From NCBI GenBank assembly GCA_022712835.1, contig JAFLJU010000169.1:1-5756 (forward strand): DNA of 5,756 nucleotides. Direction: 5' to 3'. This document shows positions 1 to 5,124 of the stretch, in pieces. Every line of letters begins with the position of its first letter. Position 1 is the first letter of the stretch. Position numbers and translations under genes: made by a program. The notes under the pieces are model-generated. The model did not search any database and had not been told where the DNA came from. It saw nothing but the letters and a program-made list of their open reading frames with translations. This DNA is from Desulfobacteraceae bacterium (lineage in GTDB: Bacteria > Desulfobacterota > Desulfobacteria > Desulfobacterales > Desulfobacteraceae).

Positions 1-1
1 A

Positions 2-142
2 ATTTGCCAGCAGACAACTGGCTATAGCCAACCCTTTTCAGTATTCAAAGATTCCCCCGACTACCCCTATAATGGCTGGGTTTTTTATAATTTACAGACC
101 ACACTGATCTGGAATGGGCAGGAAAGGCGTTCTGTAAGATAA
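2..142 (+). CDS. Possible C-terminal fragment of an unidentified protein, cut by the left edge
   Basis: One rightward frame is open from the window edge for 46 codons and ends at TAA (140-142). The peptide is rich in aromatic residues and glycine (for example DYPYNGWVFYNLQ) and ends in a basic run, ERRSVR, which looks protein-like rather than random. I do not recognise a family. If real, the gene converges on the epmA-like gene, with only 14 bp between the two stop codons. Another rightward frame is also open over much of this stretch, and an open run of this length is not rare by chance, so the call rests mainly on composition and the otherwise gene-free edge. No function is proposed. Confidence 0.35.
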   Translation: MCQQTTGYSQPFSVFKDSPDYPYNGWVFYNLQTTLIWNGQERRSVR

Positions 143-149
143 ATCTTAC
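134..149. other. Short perfect inverted repeat between convergent stop codons
   Basis: GTAAGAT and ATCTTAC flank two A residues, giving a 16-bp inverted repeat that overlaps the TAA of the left-edge frame and lies 7 bp beyond the epmA stop. As RNA it could form about 6 bp of stem with a 4-base loop from either strand. Neither side has a U-run directly after it, and the stem is AT-rich, so it is a weak candidate for a bidirectional terminator. It could also be chance. Confidence 0.25.
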
Positions 150-156
150 CGGATTA

Positions 157-1077
157 TTAGAGGGATTCCGGAGTGAACGCCACCACTTCATCAATGGTGG
201 AAGCATTGCAAAAGAGCATGACAAGCCGGTCGATCCCTAGGGCAATGCCAGCCGCCTCGGGCATGGTGTTTAGGTCGGAAAGAAATTTTTCCGGCATGGG
301 AAGGGCTGTCTCCCCTCGGGTTAGGCGCAGGTTGTTTTCCTTTAAAAACCGTTTCCGTTGAAGAACAGGATCTGTCAGCTCTGTAAACCCGTTTGCAAGT
401 TCTATTCCCGCGACATAGAGCTCAAACCGTTGGGCAAGTTCTTTGTTTTTTGGTTTGAGTTTGGCCAGGGAGGCAAGGGGGGCAGGGTAATCATATAGGA
501 TACAGGGTCGTTCCTTCCCCAGGCAGGGTTCAACCTCAAAACTCATGATTTCGTCGAAACTGCCGTCTTCAAGGGCCTGGATAGCGGACTTTGATCCATG
601 GATGCTAAACGCCTGTTCAACGGTAATCCTGTCAAAGGGAGATCCTAGGTCGATGGTCTCATCCTGGTAGGCAAGATGGGTCCCCATGCCCAATTTCTCT
701 GCAATGTGTCGGAAGAGTCCCTGGCATTGGTCCATCAAATTAAGATAGGTGGTGTCTTTGGTATACCACTCAAGCAGGGTGAGTTCCGGCAGATGCCGGG
801 GGCCGCGTTCATTTTTCCGAAAGCATTTGCAGATCTGAAAAATTTTTTCATGGCCTTGGGATAAAAGCCGTTTCATGCATAGTTCCGGGGATGCTTGCAA
901 ATAATGGGATTCTGACAACAAAGGATCGATATGGGCTTCTGGAATAATGTTGGGACAACGGATGGGGGTTTCCACTTCGAGAAAGTGCTGGCCCATGAAA
1001 AAATCCCTTATGAAATGGATCACAAGGGATCTTGTCTTTAGATTATTCAGTTTTTCAGGACCCATGGGCTGGGTCAA
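157..1077 (-). CDS. epmA: EpmA-type elongation factor P lysine lysyltransferase (GenX/PoxA/YjeA family)
   Basis: EpmA is a cytoplasmic paralogue of class II lysyl-tRNA synthetase that attaches (R)-beta-lysine to a conserved lysine of elongation factor P, which helps ribosomes through polyproline stretches. The 306-residue protein is slightly shorter than E. coli EpmA (325) and, like it, consists of the catalytic core without the N-terminal anticodon-binding domain. Visible landmarks are FLEVETP (32-38, motif 1), SPELCMKRLL (63-72), motif 2 from FRKNERGPRH to LLEWY (86-105), EVEPCLGKERP (181-191), ELANGFTELTD (226-236) and motif 3 GIALGIDRLVM (277-287). The family assignment is firm. The first codon used here is TTG; an ATG four codons later (1065) is an alternative, and neither has a clear Shine-Dalgarno sequence. 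It lies 21 bp after the deacetylase-family gene (33 bp from the ATG) and is probably its operon partner, perhaps translated by coupling. Neither efp nor epmB lies in the window, so the target is inferred from the family. Confidence 0.93.
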   Translation of the reverse strand: MTQPMGPEKLNNLKTRSLVIHFIRDFFMGQHFLEVETPIRCPNIIPEAHIDPLLSESHYLQASPELCMKRLLSQGHEKIFQICKCFRKNERGPRHLPELTLLEWYTKDTTYLNLMDQCQGLFRHIAEKLGMGTHLAYQDETIDLGSPFDRITVEQAFSIHGSKSAIQALEDGSFDEIMSFEVEPCLGKERPCILYDYPAPLASLAKLKPKNKELAQRFELYVAGIELANGFTELTDPVLQRKRFLKENNLRLTRGETALPMPEKFLSDLNTMPEAAGIALGIDRLVMLFCNASTIDEVVAFTPESL

Positions 1078-1098
1078 TTTTGGGGGAAAAGTAAATTC

Positions 1099-2409
1099 TT
1101 ATTTAATCTCATACTGATCTTTTGGCCTGTCCTGGAGATAAATTCGTTCATATTTAGTTTTGTCGGCTTTTTCAAAAAAATCATATCCTTTTTCCTGGCA
1201 GGACTTACAGGCATTTATGGGGATGTGGACTCCTAAAACATGGTGGCCTGGAGTGGCCTTTGAATCAATTTCAAAGCTGCCGCCACAGTCCCGGCATATC
1301 CATATTTTTTCCTTTTGCCGTTCAAATATGTTGTCGGTGTCATAGAAAACTTCTCTGTGACGAACTATCAGTTCACCGGGTTTGCCGGATTTTTCCCGTA
1401 ATTCATGGCGCTGGTGCCAATAGGCATTGATTTGGTCGGTGGTCTTCTTGATCTTGTCGGTAATACTCACCGATTGTTTGAGCTTTTCCGGGTTATAATC
1501 CGGTTCCACCACACCGGAATAATCCAATCCGGCCAAGGCAAGAATAATGCCTAGATTGACATAAGGGAGGGCTCCCTCAATGGCATATCCGCCTTCAAGG
1601 ACGGCAATGTCCGGTTTGAGCAGGGAGGTCAGTTTTGCATACCCCTGGGCGGAAAAGTTCATATTGGTCAAAGGGTCGGTATAGTGGTTGTCCTGGCCAG
1701 CGGAATTGACCACTATATCGGGTTTGAATTCTGCTAGTATGGGCATTACGCAATTGCGGATGACATAGAGATATCCTTCCGTTGAGGTGCCCGGTGGTAA
1801 GGGAATATTCAGGTTGGATCCCTTGGCGTTTGGCCCACCAAGCTCACCGGGAAACCCGGTTCCAGGATACATGGTTCTGCCGTCCTGGTGAAGGGAGATA
1901 AACAAGACATCCGGGTCATGCCAGAAAATATCATTGGTGCCGTCCCCGTGGTGGCAGTCTGTATCTATGATGGCAATCTTTTTTACGCCATACTTGGATC
2001 GGATATACTCCACCATGATGGCTTCCATGTTGATATGGCAAAATCCTCTTCCGCCGTGGGAGACCCGCATGGCATGATGGCCCGGGGGTCTGACAAGGGC
2101 AAATCCATTTTTGACTTCCTTGTTCATAACGGCATTGGCAATGGCCAGGGCGCCGCCAGCACTGATGAGATGGGATTCGGTGGTCACCGAGGGTTCATCC
2201 GGCACACAAAAATGGGTTCTCCGAATATCCTGTACACTTGCAAGATCTGGTTTGTATTCAATAATTCCCGGGATATCAAAAATACCCTCTTCAAGGACCT
2301 GGTCCTGGGTATACAACAGTCGTTCTTCTCTTTCCGGATGGGTAGGGTCAATGGCCCAGTCAAATGCAGGGAAGAATACCAGTCCTGTTTTGTTTAATGC
2401 TTTTAACAT
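1099..2409 (-). CDS. Histone deacetylase-family zinc hydrolase with a C-terminal four-cysteine (zinc-ribbon-like) domain
   Basis: This is a 436-residue protein of the arginase/deacetylase fold, a family of Zn-dependent amidohydrolases acting on acetyl-lysine, acetylpolyamines or related amides. Residues about 10-300 carry the full active-site set: RPPGHHA with the catalytic histidine pair H111/H112, the DTDCHHGDG metal motif with D149, D151, H153 and H154, YPGTGF (181-186), the third metal-ligand aspartate D240 in SAGQDNH, and the transition-state tyrosine Y275 in LEGGY. The enzyme should therefore be active. Beyond the core, C372/C375 and C401/C404 form two CxxC pairs 25 residues apart, with histidines between them, resembling a zinc ribbon; this is unusual for the family. 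No signal peptide or membrane segment is seen, so it should be cytoplasmic. ATG at 2409 follows a GAGGG ribosome-binding site with a short 4-base gap. The gene starts 15 bp after the HyuA-like stop. The substrate is unknown; bacterial members do not necessarily act on histone-like proteins. Confidence 0.9.
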   Translation of the reverse strand: MLKALNKTGLVFFPAFDWAIDPTHPEREERLLYTQDQVLEEGIFDIPGIIEYKPDLASVQDIRRTHFCVPDEPSVTTESHLISAGGALAIANAVMNKEVKNGFALVRPPGHHAMRVSHGGRGFCHINMEAIMVEYIRSKYGVKKIAIIDTDCHHGDGTNDIFWHDPDVLFISLHQDGRTMYPGTGFPGELGGPNAKGSNLNIPLPPGTSTEGYLYVIRNCVMPILAEFKPDIVVNSAGQDNHYTDPLTNMNFSAQGYAKLTSLLKPDIAVLEGGYAIEGALPYVNLGIILALAGLDYSGVVEPDYNPEKLKQSVSITDKIKKTTDQINAYWHQRHELREKSGKPGELIVRHREVFYDTDNIFERQKEKIWICRDCGGSFEIDSKATPGHHVLGVHIPINACKSCQEKGYDFFEKADKTKYERIYLQDRPKDQYEIK

Positions 2410-2424
2410 ATTTCCCTCGTGATT

Positions 2425-4098
2425 CTAATGCAAAATCGTTTCATAACCTTTGATCAGGCCCGGTTTGAGTTGGATTTTTGCTCTGTATATTTTTCCTCTG
2501 GGTGAAAAATTTCGGACAATATTGAATTTTTGGAATTCAACCACCTCCACCTCTTCCAGGTTTTCCTTGTCTGCTCCTGAATTCAGGGCTTTTTCCTTGA
2601 GCAGGGTATAGGCAGTTTCGATCAGGTCATCTTCTGAATAGTTTTTTGAAATGGGTTCGGCAAAATCTTCTTCATGGGCGGTTACGATCCCTTGTTCGGT
2701 ATCGGCATTTAAGGAAACTTCACAGGTGGTTCTGGCAAGAGCTGCCCCAATGGCATTGGCAACGGATGATTCAGGGACTGCCAGGGTTTCAATGTGGTAA
2801 AGTTCTTCTATCTTTTCTGCAAAGAATTTTGCCGGTCCCCCCAGCAACAGGATTTTCCGGGGGCTGAGTTTATATCCTTCCAGAAAATCATGGACCGTAT
2901 ACACGGGCTGGGAATTGAGTTCATCTATCATTTCAAAGGTTTTTTTCAAAATAATGGTGCAGCATTTTTTGAAGATATGGTCTGCGGCATCCATATCGGA
3001 AAGGTTCAATTGCTGGGCAATCGTATGAATCCCTGCCCCGGCCTTATCCTTGTCTCCGTGATCCATCAACCCCAATACCACCAATGCGTCGGTGGGGGTG
3101 GGAACTAAGCCGCCAAATGCCATGGCAGGTCCCTGTCTGTCCGGGCCAATGGATAACTCGCCCTGATTCACCCGAAGCGCACTGTCCCCGCCAATCCCCT
3201 TTGAATCGGTTCTAAGGGAGCGGATCAGGCTCTTGTATTGTCCTCGTTTGATTCCCACAGGTTCCAGTAAGGGGGCTTTATCCACCAGGAAGGCAATATC
3301 CGTTGTGGTGCCGCCAATATCTAAGACAATGGCGTCCTGGTTGGCAGTGGCATGGGGAATGGCGCCCAGGATGCTGGCAGCAGGGCCCGATAAAACTGTC
3401 TGCCCGGGGAAATTCATGGAAGATTCAAGGGACATGGTGCCGCCGTCGGCCTTTAAAATTTGGATGGGAATTTCCAGTCCCATTTCGGCAAGGGATTTTT
3501 TGACCGCTTCAAAAAAGTCTTTGTGAAGGTCAAAGACCGCCGCATTTAAATGGGTGGTGGCAATCCTCCGGGGAAAATTTAAATTTCCCGATACATGGTG
3601 ACCCAGGAAAATTTTTTTAAAGTGTTTATTGAGTATCCGTTTGATAAGGATCTCATGGGCGGGGTTCCGGACGCAAAACTTGCTGACCACTCCGACATAT
3701 TCCACCCCGTCTTTTTTTAACCGTTTGGCAATGTCTTCAATTTCCATCTTATTTACCGGGGCTTTTTCCCTTCCCCGGTGGTTGATGGAGCCTGCGACGG
3801 TGTAGTAATGGTCTCCGGTGCTAAAGTATTTTGGGTCGATGCCAGGCCCTGCTGAAACAATCATGCCGATGGGCTCCATCTCTTGCTGTACAAGGGCATT
3901 GGTCGTCAAGGTGGTAGAAATCACCACCCGTTTTATGAGGTTGGGATCTGTGGTTTCCAGCAGCTTTGTGAAACATGAGAGTACACTATTGAATAGATTG
4001 GTAGGCTCTGTAGGTACTTTTACTTTCTTTTCAATACCGTTGCTGCTGAGGAGAACAGCATCAGTATTTGTACCGCCAACATCTAATCCTATTATCAT
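2425..4098 (-). CDS. Stand-alone hydantoinase/oxoprolinase-family (HyuA-like) ATPase
   Basis: This 557-residue protein has the ASKHA (actin/sugar kinase/Hsp70) ATPase fold of the hydantoinase A/5-oxoprolinase/acetone carboxylase family. Key segments are phosphate loop 1 DVGGTNTDAVL (6-16), STTLTTNALVQ (61-71), KADGGTMSLES (216-226), SGPAASILGA (237-246), the second phosphate loop LDIGGTTTDIAFL (259-271), GIGGDSALRV (301-310) and LLGGPAKF (418-425). Characterised HyuA-type subunits are usually near 700 residues and work with a HyuB partner; this one is shorter, and no HyuB gene lies in the window. The last ~85 residues (from about 471) are charged and match nothing I recognise. ATG at 4098 has a good ribosome-binding site (AGGA at 4109-4106, 7 bases upstream). 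It is the first gene of the leftward cluster. The family couples ATP hydrolysis to ring opening of cyclic amides or to carboxylation of ketones; the reaction here cannot be read from sequence. Confidence is high for the family and low for substrate. Confidence 0.9.
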   Translation of the reverse strand: MIIGLDVGGTNTDAVLLSSNGIEKKVKVPTEPTNLFNSVLSCFTKLLETTDPNLIKRVVISTTLTTNALVQQEMEPIGMIVSAGPGIDPKYFSTGDHYYTVAGSINHRGREKAPVNKMEIEDIAKRLKKDGVEYVGVVSKFCVRNPAHEILIKRILNKHFKKIFLGHHVSGNLNFPRRIATTHLNAAVFDLHKDFFEAVKKSLAEMGLEIPIQILKADGGTMSLESSMNFPGQTVLSGPAASILGAIPHATANQDAIVLDIGGTTTDIAFLVDKAPLLEPVGIKRGQYKSLIRSLRTDSKGIGGDSALRVNQGELSIGPDRQGPAMAFGGLVPTPTDALVVLGLMDHGDKDKAGAGIHTIAQQLNLSDMDAADHIFKKCCTIILKKTFEMIDELNSQPVYTVHDFLEGYKLSPRKILLLGGPAKFFAEKIEELYHIETLAVPESSVANAIGAALARTTCEVSLNADTEQGIVTAHEEDFAEPISKNYSEDDLIETAYTLLKEKALNSGADKENLEEVEVVEFQKFNIVRNFSPRGKIYRAKIQLKPGLIKGYETILH

Positions 4099-4163
4099 GG
4101 CAGGTTCCTGTTCGTATGAATTGCAATCAACTGATACTTTGGGATCAGCAATAACAAGGGAGC

Positions 4164-4188
4164 TTGTCAGAAAAAACTAGGGTTGTCA
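4164..4188. repeat. Short direct repeat TTGTCA, two copies 19 bp apart
   Basis: TTGTCA occurs at 4164-4169 and 4183-4188. The 19-bp period is close to two helical turns, so both copies would face the same side of the DNA, which suits a regulator binding in tandem. The repeat is only six bases and could be chance. Confidence 0.25.
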
Positions 4189-4201
4189 ATGAAGTTTTTA
4201 C

Positions 4202-4237
4202 CAAGGTTTAAAGATAGAAAACCGATGTTCAACCTTG
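4202..4237. promoter_or_regulatory. Inverted repeat, possible operator
   Basis: CAAGGTT (4202-4208) and AACCTTG (4231-4237) are perfect 7-base inverted copies 29 bp apart centre to centre, nearly three helical turns. The right half-site overlaps the TTGAAA of a possible rightward -35 element (4235-4240), the place a repressor could act. No regulator gene is nearby, so this is inference from position and symmetry. Confidence 0.3.
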
Positions 4238-4262
4238 AAAAAAAACTGGATTTAATTTAAAT
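4235..4262 (+). promoter_or_regulatory. Weak candidate sigma70-type promoter for the isomerase gene
   Basis: TTGAAA (4235-4240) resembles a -35 box, and TTAAAT (4257-4262) lies 16 bases downstream as a 4-of-6 match to a -10 box. It would give a leader of roughly 45-50 bases before the ATG at 4316. AT-rich DNA makes such matches common, so this is tentative. Confidence 0.25.
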
Positions 4263-4303
4263 GATAGGAACATTGTTTTTTTGAATAAATGAACATAATT
4301 TTC

Positions 4304-4308
4304 GGGAG
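4304..4308 (+). promoter_or_regulatory. Ribosome-binding site that fixes the isomerase start
   Basis: GGGAG lies 7 bases before ATG 4316. The in-frame ATG at 4289 has no purine-rich sequence before it, would add nine residues outside the usual crotonase start, and would place this GGGAG inside the coding region. The 4316 start is therefore preferred. Confidence 0.75.
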
Positions 4309-4315
4309 TTTTTAT

Positions 4316-5038
4316 ATGGCAGTCATTGAGTGGAGAAAAGAAACGAGCATCGCTGTGGTCACTATGTGCAACGGTGCCAATAAGCAAAATCTTGAATTTG
4401 AAAAACAATTGAATCGGTGTTTTGATGAAATTTTGGAAGATACCAGTATATATTCCATCGTTTTGACATCCTCGGATGAAAAGAATTTTTCCCAGGGGAT
4501 TGATATCGAATGGATGGGGTCAAAAATGCAGGAAAACGATTCTGAGAGTATGAAATCCTTTATGTATGGAATGAACAATATTTTTAAACGGATTCTTTTG
4601 ATGCCAATCCCTGTGATAGCCGCCATCAATGGACATGCATTTGGTAATGGTGCCATACTGGCCTGTGCCTGCGACTTTAGATTTATGAAGAAGGATAGAG
4701 GCTTTTTTTGTTTTCCCGAGGTGGATGTCAGTATACCCTTTCTTCCTGGGATGATCGCCTTTGTTAGAAAATCCATTCCTGAATATCAATTTAATGAGAT
4801 GATTCTTTCGGGAAAACGAATGGGAGCCCAGGATTTGGTGGCAAGCGGTGTCATTATGAAAGCCTGTGATGATCAGGAAACTTTAATGGCAGATGCCATG
4901 GGGTTTGCCGGGACATTTATGAAAAAAAGAGGGATTTTCGGAGAATTGAAGAGGCGACTGCACAAAGAGATTGTTCATGTTATTGATACCCAGGATCCCG
5001 TTCATATTGATGCCCTGGACTTATTTGTTAATGAATAA
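4316..5038 (+). CDS. Crotonase-fold protein, likely delta3-delta2-enoyl-CoA isomerase
   Basis: This 240-residue protein belongs to the enoyl-CoA hydratase/isomerase (crotonase) superfamily. The two regions that form the CoA-thioester oxyanion hole are visible: KNFSQGIDIEWM (56-67) and INGHAFGNGAILACACDFR (104-122). In hydratases, two glutamates activate water. Here the first is replaced by isoleucine (I114 in GNGAILA), while the second is kept as E135 in FPEVDVSIPF. One remaining glutamate is the pattern of delta3-delta2-enoyl-CoA isomerases, and the stretch from INGHA through KKDRGF to PEVD closely resembles plant enoyl-CoA isomerases as I recall them. The expected role is moving a 3-double bond to the 2-position so that unsaturated acyl-CoAs can enter beta-oxidation, in the cytoplasm. 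The length is normal for a single crotonase domain, with no dehydrogenase fusion. The gene diverges from the HyuA-like gene and lies 86 bp before the zinc-ribbon gene, with no obvious terminator between. The fold is certain; the isomerase assignment is a well-supported inference. Confidence 0.85.
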   Translation: MAVIEWRKETSIAVVTMCNGANKQNLEFEKQLNRCFDEILEDTSIYSIVLTSSDEKNFSQGIDIEWMGSKMQENDSESMKSFMYGMNNIFKRILLMPIPVIAAINGHAFGNGAILACACDFRFMKKDRGFFCFPEVDVSIPFLPGMIAFVRKSIPEYQFNEMILSGKRMGAQDLVASGVIMKACDDQETLMADAMGFAGTFMKKRGIFGELKRRLHKEIVHVIDTQDPVHIDALDLFVNE

Positions 5039-5110
5039 TGCTATGAGAGTTCCTGCATTCTGAAAGGATCTGGCAATCTGTCAGCAATTCATGTTGAGAA
5101 ATTGTAAAAC

Positions 5111-5117
5111 GAGAGGG
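5111..5117 (+). promoter_or_regulatory. Ribosome-binding site that fixes the zinc-ribbon gene start
   Basis: GAGAGGG ends 7 bases before ATG 5125. The ATG directly after it, at 5118, is in another frame, too close to the site, and stops after seven codons. The 5125 start also puts the first cysteine at residue 5, as usual for this zinc-ribbon family. Confidence 0.7.
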
Positions 5118-5124
5118 ATGCGCA

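Larger units (their letters stand above)
4099..4315. promoter_or_regulatory. Divergent intergenic region between the HyuA-like and isomerase genes
   Basis: The 217 bp separate two divergently transcribed genes, so at least one promoter in each direction is expected here. The right half (about 4190-4303) is very AT-rich. Short structures are a TTGTCA direct repeat (4164 and 4183), a CAAGGTT/AACCTTG inverted repeat (4202-4237), and a small hairpin CTGAT/ATCAG (4131-4148) inside the likely leader of the leftward transcript. I see no convincing riboswitch, and no open frame here looks like a gene. Confidence 0.6.

Noticed and set aside
19..30. Perfect 12-bp palindrome TGGCTATAGCCA
   Set aside because: It is a single copy inside a possible coding frame with no loop or associated promoter. 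It could be chance.
1888..2397. Rightward open frame of 169 codons
   Set aside because: It lies wholly opposite the deacetylase-family gene, whose catalytic motifs are intact. The peptide resembles no family and is best explained as an antisense shadow.
4184..4189. Perfect leftward TTGACA that could be a -35 box for the HyuA-like operon
   Set aside because: At 16-18 bases downstream there is no sequence resembling a -10 box (CAAGCT lies at 17), so no promoter is called.
4294..4299. CATAAT, a 5-of-6 match to a -10 box before the isomerase gene
   Set aside because: Transcription from it would begin at or inside the GGGAG ribosome-binding site, and the upstream -35 match is poorly spaced.
4312..4776. 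Leftward open frame of 154 codons
   Set aside because: It is antisense to the crotonase gene, which has conserved motifs and a clear ribosome-binding site.
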